Shown here: piece by piece, positions 7,547 through 14,044 of the stretch
How the letters are laid out: each line of letters begins with the position of its first letter
Numbering within the stretch: position 1 is the stretch's first letter
Source: Hyphomicrobiales bacterium
GTDB taxonomy: Bacteria > Pseudomonadota > Alphaproteobacteria > Rhizobiales > HXMU1428-3
DNA length: 18,068 nucleotides
Direction: 5' to 3'
Assembly (NCBI GenBank): GCA_021775385.1
Contig: JAJFHW010000376.1
Location: 1 to 18,068, forward strand
Position numbers and translations under genes: made by a program
Notes under the pieces: generated by a model
What the model was told of the DNA's origin: nothing
Databases searched by the model: none
Seen by the model: the letters and a program-made list of their open reading frames with translations, nothing else

Positions 7547-7964
7547 CTCCGATGATTTTGTTTTTATTAAAGTAGTGTTTCAATATAAGTTTATAAAACG
7601 GCATGACCACACACCTTGGATCACAATAAAGTTATGAATTTTTTCCGTTTTATTGAGGCTTCACTATAACAAGCCACTTTTATTTTTCCAGTGGTGTTTG
7701 CTAACGCATGTCATTTTTTATTGTTTTTAATAGACATGCTCTAACTCTTTGTTTCAATGTATCATTTTTCTTAAAACTGGCATCCACTATTAAGTGATAC
7801 ACTCTAGTGACCTTTGATTTGTTTTATGAATTAATTGAGGGTGATGAGATTGGCTGTCTTTCATATTGCTATTTATCTTATAGAGTTTTCCATTAGAAGC
7901 TTCTAATATTTGCCTGATGTTATTGATGTTTCAAGGGCTTCAACTAGCTGATAGCTATATTGGT
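7547..7964. other. 418-bp spacer upstream of ovoA
   Basis: No convincing gene is seen on either strand. The spacer is AT-rich, holds one dispersed repeat (7770-7807), and must contain the ovoA promoter. I could not pick a clear -35/-10 pair. The length and the repeat argue against ovoA and the DsbA-like gene forming one tight operon, though both read leftwards. Confidence 0.5.
7770..7807 (-). repeat. Dispersed 38-bp intergenic repeat, copy 1
   Basis: Read on the minus strand it has the parts CTAGAG, AGTGG, CC and GTTTT at the same spacing as a second copy at 12440-12477. I count 26 of 38 positions identical between the two. The layout resembles the widespread alphaproteobacterial palindromic element with the parts CTAGAGCATGATC, AAAAGTGGG and AACCGGTTTT; that comparison is from memory. 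Confidence 0.6.
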
Positions 7965-8591
7965 TTATTGGTTTAGGAATGTGTCGATCCGATTTGTGAT
8001 TTTATCATAATCTGAATAACCGGTTGCGATGAGAGACGCGCTATCACCTTGAATTAACAGTAGAGTTGGGAAGCCTTGAACGCCGATTTCTTTCACGGTT
8101 TGGAACTCAGTGATAATGTTTTGTTTGGCCTCATTTGAGGTGAACTCTTTCATGAAACTTGTTGCTTCGATGCCAAATTTTATGGATTGCTCTTCGATGA
8201 CATCATCAGTGGTGATGATGTTGCCTTCGGCGTAATATGCTTTTTGTAAATGATTAAAAAAATGAAGAGCTTTTGAGCTGCCTAATAGTTCTCTTGCTGT
8301 GGCAACGGCGCGGCAAGCCGGTTCTGTGTTATATGTCCATCCGAGTTGATCGAGAATTGTATGATCGAACTTTTGGCTTGTTTTTTTGTTGACCTCTGTC
8401 CAGTGGTGTAAGAGGAACTTTCTCATTTCCTCATCGACTTTGACAGTATCTGTTGGCCTTAGGCCCCCAAGTAGAATTTCAAAATCTAACTTGGTCTCAT
8501 AATTTTCTAAAAGCTCTGCAATGACGTTTGCAAACCCCCAGCACCATGAGCACATTGGGTCTCCGATATAGAGTAATTTGGGGTTTGCCAT
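7965..8591 (-). CDS. Cytoplasmic DsbA-family thiol oxidoreductase
   Basis: This is a thioredoxin-fold protein of the DsbA/FrnE-like group. It has 208 residues from the chosen start. The CxxC active site is C14-S-W-C17 in GDPMCSWCWGF and the cis-proline loop is GVQGFPTLL (P174). The helical insertion lies between. There is no signal peptide, so it acts in the cytoplasm, as for the FrnE-like and chromene-isomerase-like branch rather than periplasmic DsbA. The frame extends to ATG 8630, but MANPKLLYIGDPMCSW is the family-like start and GAAAG lies about seven bases upstream. It sits upstream of ovoA in the same direction; a role in thiol redox chemistry linked to ovothiol is possible but rests on position alone. 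Confidence 0.85.
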   Translation of the reverse strand: MANPKLLYIGDPMCSWCWGFANVIAELLENYETKLDFEILLGGLRPTDTVKVDEEMRKFLLHHWTEVNKKTSQKFDHTILDQLGWTYNTEPACRAVATARELLGSSKALHFFNHLQKAYYAEGNIITTDDVIEEQSIKFGIEATSFMKEFTSNEAKQNIITEFQTVKEIGVQGFPTLLLIQGDSASLIATGYSDYDKITNRIDTFLNQ

Positions 8592-8840
8592 GTTTGAGCT
8601 TTCAGTTGTGAGTATTGATTTTTCTCTCATTACATTATCAGAGGTTGTAGATATTTAAAATGTCTGTTCACAAAGACGTTAAATCATTTATATAACTGAT
8701 CTGGTTGTTTGCTTTGCTTCAGTTGATCTTCAAATAAACAAATACTGTTTGTAAACAGGGGCTGCAAATATCTGTATGTCGTGATTGAACTCGTTACAGT
8801 GTTTTTATTTTAGATTTAACTTCATTATAGGATTGATTTT
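8592..8840. promoter_or_regulatory. Divergent promoter region, DsbA-like gene and GNAT gene
   Basis: The two genes diverge across about 250 bp. A dyad CTGTTT-GT-AAACAG lies at 8745-8758, 83 bp before the GNAT start, where a shared operator could sit. I see no unambiguous promoter hexamers. Confidence 0.4.
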
Positions 8841-9695
8841 ATGGTTTCTTTCTCTGGCATTTTAGGACTGGGTGGTGGGCAGCCGAAATTGCGCCCATTT
8901 AAAGTGACGGATATGGTGCCGGTGCTTGAGATTATTGAGCAGCATGATGAAGATGATGCTGAAGAAGCTTATGAAAACCTCCAAGAAAGTCATGAAGGGA
9001 TGTTTGTTCTCTCAAAGGGAGGGACAATTATTGGGGTTACAGGTGCTGATGCGGATGAACATGTTGATGGAATTTGCTGGCTTTCCTGGACTTATGTTCA
9101 TGAGGATTATCAAGGGCAAGGATTTGGCCGGATGATGTTTGAGCAATTGCGTGCCAAGCTTGAGGATGGGGGCGTGCGGCGATTGTTTATTTCTACTAGT
9201 GATTATATGGAAGACGGGGTTGATTTATACGCGAAAGCGAAGGCTTTTTATCAGGCCATGGGTGCTCAGCTAGAGCTTAAAATCAATGATTACCATGATA
9301 AAAATGAAGCGCGGTTTGTTTATGGACTTGATGTGCTATCTCTTGATGAAACAGGACTTGATTTTGAAAAAACACCTGAGGCATCACCTCATGAAGGTGA
9401 AGCAGGAAGCATTTTTTTTACAGGGTTAGACCCTTTGCCCGAAAGCAAAGGTGGCTTTGGCATGAATTGGGTTGAAGAGATTGAAGGGGAGAACCAAAGT
9501 GAAAAAGTTCCACTTGAAACTTTAAAAATGTCTGCCCAGCAACACGGCGCGAGATTTCTTGTTGTGGCCCCGCCTTCAGTATTTGAGAAAAGTGTTGAAC
9601 AGAGTTTGAAAGAAAATGGGTTTAAAAAGGTAGGTAAATTAAAAGACTATTATGAAAAATCGATCGATCAAGTTTATTGGATCTGTTTTTTATAA
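8841..9695 (+). CDS. GNAT-family N-acetyltransferase with extra C-terminal domain
   Basis: This is a predicted acetyl-CoA-dependent acetyltransferase of 284 residues. The GNAT fold covers about residues 15-165. Its acetyl-CoA binding motif is QGQGFG (91-96), after the beta-strand ICWLSWTYVHEDY. FISTSDYMEDGVDLYAKAKAFYQAMGAQ has the usual late-domain pattern ending in an alpha-helix and the YQAMGA turn. Residues about 185-284 form a second unit (WVEEIEGE, ARFLVVAPPSVFEKSVEQSLKENGFKKVG, and a terminal DQVYWICFL). It looks like half of a degenerate second GNAT-like domain, an inference from the ENGFKKVGKLKDYY pattern. AGGATT upstream supports the start. The acceptor substrate is unknown. The gene stands alone. 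Confidence 0.85.
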   Translation: MVSFSGILGLGGGQPKLRPFKVTDMVPVLEIIEQHDEDDAEEAYENLQESHEGMFVLSKGGTIIGVTGADADEHVDGICWLSWTYVHEDYQGQGFGRMMFEQLRAKLEDGGVRRLFISTSDYMEDGVDLYAKAKAFYQAMGAQLELKINDYHDKNEARFVYGLDVLSLDETGLDFEKTPEASPHEGEAGSIFFTGLDPLPESKGGFGMNWVEEIEGENQSEKVPLETLKMSAQQHGARFLVVAPPSVFEKSVEQSLKENGFKKVGKLKDYYEKSIDQVYWICFL

Positions 9696-9927
9696 CGTCT
9701 AAATTTTAGGTTTAAGCGCTAATTTCTTACACTATTGGTGAGTGAACTTACCTAGTTACCGTAAGAGGGTGATATAGTAATTCTGTAATATTATATTATT
9801 GTTTTTAACAAAATTTTGTCGGAATTCAGTGATTAATAGCTTTTTTATTAGTTTAAGTTTGAGTATAAACTTAAGTAAACTTGCCTTTTAGAGAGGCGAA
9901 ATGATTTTATTATTCGGGGGAAAAATT
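9696..9927. promoter_or_regulatory. Upstream region of the EF-hand lipoprotein gene
   Basis: A perfect 8-bp inverted repeat, TTAAGTTT and AAACTTAA with a GAGTAT spacer, lies at 9853-9874. A small GCCT/AGGC dyad follows at about 9884-9898. These may be operator or leader structures of the lipoprotein gene. The segment is very AT-rich and no gene is seen. Confidence 0.35.
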
Positions 9928-10506
9928 ATGCGTTCTTTGGTTACGCTTGTTGCTGTTCTATCTTTGGTTGTCAATTTAGCTGCTTGTGGATCTAGCACAC
10001 CAGGACCTGACCTGAACCAGGTTCTAAAACGCACTGTTGCTGCTATATCTGCATTAGAAAAGAAGCTTAAAGCTGACAATATTAATAAAATTGAACCACA
10101 ACATATGACTTTGCTGACTTCATTTATGCAGCATGTCATGAACCTTCAACCAGCTTTTCATAAATCTAAAATCGCTATGGCTTTGGAAAAAGATGCTTCG
10201 TATTCTGGTTTTAGTGACGCAAATGCTAATGGTAAAGTTGATGCTGGTGAAAAGAAAATTTTCAAAGTTGAGATAGACAAAGCAAATAATCGCATTCTGG
10301 CAACTGATACATCAGGTACATCTACGTCTCACAGTTTTTCTGGAACTGGCCTATTGGCTGGATTGTTGATAGGTAGTTTGTTGAACCGTCAGCGTTCAGC
10401 TGGCGTTAGCCCGAACTCTTTTAATAATCGGAAAGTCACGCCTGCTTCTAAATATTCTAGTTCACGTTCAAAAGCACGCTCTGGTGGTGTTTTTGGTGGC
10501 AAATAG
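9928..10506 (+). CDS. Putative lipoprotein with one EF-hand loop
   Basis: From ATG 9928 the product has 192 residues. A signal peptide MRSLVTLVAVLSLVVNLAAC ends in a lipobox with lipidated Cys20. Residues 97-108 (DANANGKVDAGE) match the 12-residue EF-hand calcium loop at positions 1, 3, 5, 6, 8, 9 and 12. A short hydrophobic glycine-rich segment GTGLLAGLLIGSLL (139-152) is followed by a Ser/Arg-rich tail ending SGGVFGGK. I do not recognise a named family. An upstream ATG at 9901 is open, but the strong GGGGGA site seven bases before 9928 and the signal peptide fix the start. It may be co-regulated with the aminopropyltransferase-like gene downstream, although a terminator lies between. Confidence 0.75.
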   Translation: MRSLVTLVAVLSLVVNLAACGSSTPGPDLNQVLKRTVAAISALEKKLKADNINKIEPQHMTLLTSFMQHVMNLQPAFHKSKIAMALEKDASYSGFSDANANGKVDAGEKKIFKVEIDKANNRILATDTSGTSTSHSFSGTGLLAGLLIGSLLNRQRSAGVSPNSFNNRKVTPASKYSSSRSKARSGGVFGGK

Positions 10507-10539
10507 GATCAATTCCTTAATTTTATGAATGATTATTTT

Positions 10540-10575
10540 ATAGCCCTCTTTTATTGAAAAGGGGGCTATATTTTT
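10540..10575 (+). terminator. Intrinsic terminator after the EF-hand lipoprotein gene
   Basis: The 13-bp stem ATAGCCCTCTTTT with AAAAGGGGGCTAT (one wobble) and the loop ATTG are followed by A and five T. It separates the lipoprotein gene from the membrane aminopropyltransferase gene 39 bp later. Confidence 0.85.
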
Positions 10576-10613
10576 AAGTGCTCATTATTGGACTCAAATA
10601 AAAAGAGATAAAA

Positions 10614-12200
10614 ATGGAACCCAATGAAGTTGAAAATGATGATGAAGGTTTGTATCGGGATCTACCGCCTGCGAAAGCGTTTGTTCTCTTAGTGTCCATC
10701 TCTATTGTTGCTTTGTGCGGTATTGTTTATGAGTTAATTATCGGGACCGTATCCAGCTATCTTTTAGGGAATAGTGTTTATCAATTTTCACTGACCATTG
10801 GCTTTTTTATGTTTGCCATGGGTGTTGGGTCTTATTTAAGCAAATTCATTCGCTCGAACCTAATTGAGAATTTCATCTATGTTGAAATTGTTTTGGCATT
10901 GGTTGGTGGGATTTGTTCTCTTTCTTTATTTATGACCTTTCCGTTTGCTCCCTTTCTTTATAAATTTGTGATGTTCTTCTTTATTTTTGCGATCGGTATT
11001 TTGGTTGGATTGGAGATTCCTCTCTTAACTCGTGTGCTCTCGCAAGTAAGTGGAACGCGGCGCTCAATTGCGAATGTGATGTCGCTTGATTATATTGGTG
11101 CCCTCATTGGCTCTGTTGCTTTTCCTTTGATGTTATTGCCCAGCTTGGGACTTATTCGTGCTTCTTTTGCTATTGGGCTTATCAATGTTTTTGTCGCGCT
11201 TTTAAATATTATTTATCTGAAAGCTTATCTTCGAAATTTCAAACGGTTTTTGTTACTTGCTGGTTCTATTTTTGTAATCTTGCTTATTTTTGTTTTGTTT
11301 GCTTCACGCTTGACCAGCTTTGCTCAGCATCATCTCTATTTTGATGAAGTGATCTGGCGCAAGCAAACCCCCTATCAGAATTTGGTTGTGACACGAGATT
11401 GGCAAAAGAAGGATTTACGTCTTTTCATTGATGGTCATATTCAGTTTTCTGGTACTGATGAACACCGTTATCATGAAGCCCTTATTCACCCCGTTATGAG
11501 CTATAAAGGACCAGTTAAGTCTGTTCTTGTTATGGGAGGTGGTGATGGGCTGGCTGTTCGTGAACTGTTGAAACATCCTTCTGTTGAACATATTGATTTG
11601 GTTGATATTGACCCGGCAATGACGAAGCTTGGGCAATCATTTGCTCCTTTAAAACGATTAAATAAAGATAGTCTGGCTGATAAGCGGGTTCATATTCATA
11701 ATGTAGATGGGTTTGTTTTTATTAAAAAGGCGGGCCGACTTTATGACCGGGTTATATTGGATTTTCCTGACCCACATAATGAGGCCATATCGAAGTTATA
11801 TTCCGTTGAATTTTATACGATGGTGAAAAGACGTATGGCTAAGGGAGGGGTGCTTGTCTCTCAATCTTCTTCCCCGTTTTTTGCACGTAAAACTTTTTGG
11901 GCTGTTGGGGACACATTAGACGCAGTTTTCGAAGAACGGGTGAGTTACAACATTGCTATCCCTGCTTTTGGCATTTGGGGTTTTCACATGGCCGAAAAAG
12001 ATGCCTCTGCTGTTCCAGGATCAATTGTATCGGATACGAGATATTTAACGGATGATGTTTTTCGTGCGGCTCAGATTTTTGGTAAAGATATTTCTTCGCC
12101 TCGTCTGAACAAGGTGAATTCGATTTTTGAACCTGTGCTTTACCAGCTTTATCTGGAAGATTTAAATGGTAAGCTGGCCGTAGCCCCTCCAAAATTATAA
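10614..12200 (+). CDS. Membrane-anchored spermidine synthase-like aminopropyltransferase
   Basis: The 528-residue protein joins a polytopic N-terminal membrane domain to a polyamine aminopropyltransferase fold. Residues about 22-230 hold six or seven hydrophobic helices (for example FVLLVSISIVALCGIVYELI, FMFAMGVGSYL, FFFIFAIGILVGLEIPLL, FLLLAGSIFVILLIFVLFA). From about 250 the SpeE pattern appears: TPYQNLVV, IDGHIQFSGTDEHRYHE (272-288), VLVMGGGDGLAVRELLKHPSVE with GGGDG 308-312, LVDIDP (329-334) and LDFPDP (382-387), the last matching the catalytic-aspartate loop. These would bind decarboxylated AdoMet and an amine acceptor such as putrescine. Membrane-domain relatives may have other acceptors, so I give no symbol. 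AGAGAT is a weak ribosome site. The stop overlaps a leftward open frame by three bases or fewer. Confidence 0.88.
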   Translation: MEPNEVENDDEGLYRDLPPAKAFVLLVSISIVALCGIVYELIIGTVSSYLLGNSVYQFSLTIGFFMFAMGVGSYLSKFIRSNLIENFIYVEIVLALVGGICSLSLFMTFPFAPFLYKFVMFFFIFAIGILVGLEIPLLTRVLSQVSGTRRSIANVMSLDYIGALIGSVAFPLMLLPSLGLIRASFAIGLINVFVALLNIIYLKAYLRNFKRFLLLAGSIFVILLIFVLFASRLTSFAQHHLYFDEVIWRKQTPYQNLVVTRDWQKKDLRLFIDGHIQFSGTDEHRYHEALIHPVMSYKGPVKSVLVMGGGDGLAVRELLKHPSVEHIDLVDIDPAMTKLGQSFAPLKRLNKDSLADKRVHIHNVDGFVFIKKAGRLYDRVILDFPDPHNEAISKLYSVEFYTMVKRRMAKGGVLVSQSSSPFFARKTFWAVGDTLDAVFEERVSYNIAIPAFGIWGFHMAEKDASAVPGSIVSDTRYLTDDVFRAAQIFGKDISSPRLNKVNSIFEPVLYQLYLEDLNGKLAVAPPKL

Positions 12201-12341
12201 AATGCGGTTTGTTTTTTGAACGGCCTTTACTTCTTTATCAATTGAAATATCATTCACTAGTGCATTCATTTCTTTGAAGATTTGAATTGAGTACTCTAGT
12301 GTTTTGTTGTGGTGTTTCTTAATGTTCAATAGTTGCCTTTT
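12195..12341 (-). pseudogene. Possible gene remnant, 48 open codons
   Basis: A leftward frame is open from the stop at 12342-12344 to TAA 12195-12197, which abuts the aminopropyltransferase stop. It reads KRQLLNIKKHHNKTLEYSIQ, then IFKEMNALVNDISIDKEV and KAVQKTNRIL. The balanced charged and hydrophobic pattern is protein-like. It has no convincing start (a TTG and one internal ATG only), and its upstream side breaks where the repeat block at 12366-12477 begins. It may be the 3' end of a gene interrupted by repeat insertion, or chance. I do not recognise the protein. Confidence 0.3.
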
Positions 12342-12365
12342 TTAGCTTCAGGTGCCTTCTCTTTT

Positions 12366-12439
12366 GTGCCCCTTTAGATTGCCTACCAGCAATCGGGGTA
12401 GCATCCGCTAGAAGCAAAGACACGAAGCAAACGGATTAA
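12366..12439. repeat. Degenerate GCATCCGC-type intergenic repeat, copy A
   Basis: It begins GTGCCCCTTTAGATTGCC and continues to TAGCATCCGCTAGAAGC, with a small inverted repeat ATTGC/GCAAT. It shares this layout with the pair of copies at 13921-14005, and is contiguous with the 38-bp repeat on its right, making a composite block. Confidence 0.5.
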
Positions 12440-12477
12440 CCTAAAATTGGTGTCCACTTTAAGGCGGAACGCTCTAA
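12440..12477 (-). repeat. Dispersed 38-bp intergenic repeat, copy 2
   Basis: Read on the minus strand, the parts TTAGAGC, AAAGTGG, ACC and TTTTAGG align without gaps with copy 1 at 7770-7807. Both copies sit between genes and in the same orientation. Confidence 0.6.
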
Positions 12478-12615
12478 TAATTCGAACTTTGATAACTGGC
12501 CGATATTTTTTGTTTTAAAATATTAACAGGCTTCATAATTTTAACTTGTCGTTAGCACATGCAATGTATATACATTAAATATCCAAAGCATAACTAGCGT
12601 GGATCGGATGTTTTT

Positions 12616-12798
12616 ATGTCAGAAAAAAAAGTACGAAAGAAAAAAAATCCTAAAGATAGCCAGTTGGTTATTCGGATTAATCGTGCTGACAGGGACCAAT
12701 TCGTTGAACTATGTGAGGATTTGGAAAGCAGTGCAGCAAGGGAAATTCGAAAATTTATGAAGCGCTTCGTTGCGGATCATAAAAAGAAATCGAAATAA
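12616..12798 (+). CDS. Small ribbon-helix-helix-like DNA-binding protein
   Basis: The 60-residue basic protein has lysine-rich ends and a central ribbon-helix-helix pattern: the beta-strand SQLVIRI (15-21), helix A RADRDQFVELCEDLE (23-37) and helix B SAAREIRKFMKRFVADH (39-55). This fold binds DNA as a dimer through the paired strands, and many such proteins are autorepressors or antitoxins. No toxin gene is adjacent, so a regulator or chromosome-associated role is as likely. GGAT upstream is a modest ribosome site. The next gene, 62 bp on, encodes an even more basic tiny protein, and the two may share a transcript ending at 13025. The fold assignment is from pattern only. Confidence 0.65.
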   Translation: MSEKKVRKKKNPKDSQLVIRINRADRDQFVELCEDLESSAAREIRKFMKRFVADHKKKSK

Positions 12799-12860
12799 TT
12801 TCTTGAACCTGTTTTTCCATTCATTTGTGTTAAATCTTTTAATTAATGGAGTTAGATCCG

Positions 12861-12977
12861 ATGGCATCTAAGAAAGTAAAATCTATCAAAAAAGACATTA
12901 AAGCAGTTAAGAAGAAAATTGTTAAGCAAGAGTCAAAGCTGAAAAAAGCTAAAAAAGCTCTTAAAAAAGCAGCTTAA
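12861..12977 (+). CDS. 38-residue Lys/Ala-rich basic protein
   Basis: This small gene starts at ATG 12861 and stops at TAA 12975-12977. The product begins MASKKVKSIKKDIKAVKKK and ends LKKAKKALKKAA. Almost half the residues are lysine, with alanine and valine spaced to form one amphipathic or coiled helix; the only acidic residues are one Asp and one Glu. The composition recalls the tails of bacterial histone-H1-like proteins, and binding to nucleic acid is a plausible inference. GGAG nine bases upstream and the strong terminator just downstream support a real gene. It follows the ribbon-helix-helix gene and may be cotranscribed with it. Confidence 0.7.
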   Translation: MASKKVKSIKKDIKAVKKKIVKQESKLKKAKKALKKAA

Positions 12978-12989
12978 TTGATGTTTTAA

Positions 12990-13025
12990 AAAGTTAGCAT
13001 TCTGACGAGAATGCTGACTTTTTGT
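12990..13025 (+). terminator. Intrinsic terminator of the small basic protein gene
   Basis: The stem AAAAGTTAGCATTCT with AGAATGCTGACTTTT has one mismatch and a GACG loop, and ends in a run of five T. It lies 13 bp beyond the 38-residue ORF. Confidence 0.85.
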
Positions 13026-13151
13026 TATTTGTGCCCCCTTATGGTTACACCTTTGGGTTATCCCCCTTTAAATGCTTGCGTTTTTTCAGCGTTAGTTGAC
13101 AGCACCTCATAATAAGTTTTCAATTACGGCCAACTCTGGGAGGTTGGTGAG

Positions 13152-13898
13152 ATGAAAATTAATGTGTATGTGAGCGGAATGCGTCTTGTTGGTGCGCTGG
13201 TGGGTGGCTTGTTTTTAACTGGTCTTGCTTCATGCTCTTCCAACAATCTCAAAGATCAATTGGTCACTGGCTCTATTAGCCAACTACCTAAAGGGTATGA
13301 TTGTCCGATAAACTCTAATGATTTATATCCTGTTGGCTCTGTTTATCGGCGTGACAAACAAGGTGTTTATTACAGTGTGAAAGACTTAAGTGGTCATACG
13401 ATTGTAAAAGACCATTTGCGTAAAAACATTAAGATTTCTGATTATGAAATTTCAGATACGCAAAAGACAAATGCTGAAGCTTCAGCGGCTTTGCTTAAAA
13501 AAGCTGTTCCAAGTTTAAGTCTTTCTGGTTCTGCTAAGAAAAAGAAAACTTTGTCTGTGAATGTGACGGTTAAAGATATTCGTGCTGATGATATTGATGA
13601 TGAAGTTGAGGGAAATGTTGTTAAGTGGATTAAAACCAATGTTGGTGTTAAGCCCGGCAATCGTTATTTTCTTGTTCGCCAGGCTGTGAAAGCTAGCACT
13701 GTTTCTTATGTTATTAAGAAACAAGATTTAGCTGAGCTCGGTGCCAAAGGTGATTTAAGCGAAATTGCTAAAGCTTCTGCGAATGTTACCATCCGTGATA
13801 ATGACGGCAGTTTGAAACTCTCTCAAACTTTTGAGCCACGAATTACAGTTTGTACAAAATCAGCTGATATCACAGCGCTTATACCGAAAATAAAATAA
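13152..13898 (+). CDS. Putative lipoprotein of unknown function
   Basis: The 248-residue product has a signal peptide with a lipobox TGLASC (Cys28) and is expected to be membrane-anchored through lipid. The mature part has a short conserved-looking PKGYDCPINSNDLYPVGSVYRRDKQG segment near residues 46-71, and a central lysine- and serine-rich region (LKKAVPSLSLSGSAKKKKTL). Beta-rich sequence follows (SVNVTVKDI, ANVTIRDNDGSL), ending FEPRITVCTKSADITALI. The two mature cysteines (in YDCP and VCTK) could form a disulfide. I do not recognise the family. GGAGG eight bases upstream supports ATG 13152; ATG 13179 is an alternative that keeps the signal peptide. A TTGACA lies at 13096-13101, but no clear -10 follows. 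Confidence 0.75.
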   Translation: MKINVYVSGMRLVGALVGGLFLTGLASCSSNNLKDQLVTGSISQLPKGYDCPINSNDLYPVGSVYRRDKQGVYYSVKDLSGHTIVKDHLRKNIKISDYEISDTQKTNAEASAALLKKAVPSLSLSGSAKKKKTLSVNVTVKDIRADDIDDEVEGNVVKWIKTNVGVKPGNRYFLVRQAVKASTVSYVIKKQDLAELGAKGDLSEIAKASANVTIRDNDGSLKLSQTFEPRITVCTKSADITALIPKIK

Positions 13899-13920
13899 CA
13901 ATAAATGGGAAACTTTTTTA

Positions 13921-14043
13921 GTGCTCCTTCAGGTTGCCCACAAGCAACCGTCGCAATTAGTGCTCTATCAGGTTTTCCACTAGAATCGCCGCTAAGCATC
14001 CGCAACTTTGTTAGTTGCGCTTCAGATGCCTAGTACGCATCCG
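13921..14043. repeat. Cluster of degenerate GCATCCGC-type repeats between convergent genes
   Basis: Two tandem units both start GTGCTC (13921 and 13960) and continue CAGGTT, CCAC, AG and CGC at matching spacing. The first holds a perfect stem GGTTGC/GCAACC (13932-13949). Next come AAGCATCCGC, a stem GCAACT/AGTTGC (14002-14018) and ACGCATCCGC. The block lies between the lipoprotein stop and the metC stop and may serve as a two-way terminator or mRNA 3' structure. A related copy is at 12366-12439. Confidence 0.6.
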
Positions 14044-14044
14044 C

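Larger units (their letters stand above)
12201..12615. other. 415-bp repeat-rich spacer
   Basis: Apart from the possible gene remnant (12195-12341) and the composite repeat block (12366-12477), the spacer shows only AT-rich sequence from 12478, which must hold the promoter of the small ribbon-helix-helix gene. No RNA gene was recognised. Confidence 0.45.

Noticed and set aside
12616..12977. Toxin-antitoxin pair
   Set aside because: The second protein is a 38-residue Lys/Ala-rich peptide with no toxin-like fold; only the ribbon-helix-helix partner would fit.
13823..14005. Leftward 60-codon ORF across the repeat cluster
   Set aside because: It runs through degenerate repeats and the 3' end of the lipoprotein gene, and has no ribosome site.
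13921..14043. CRISPR array
   Set aside because: There are only two tandem degenerate units, no unique spacers of constant length, and no cas genes nearby.
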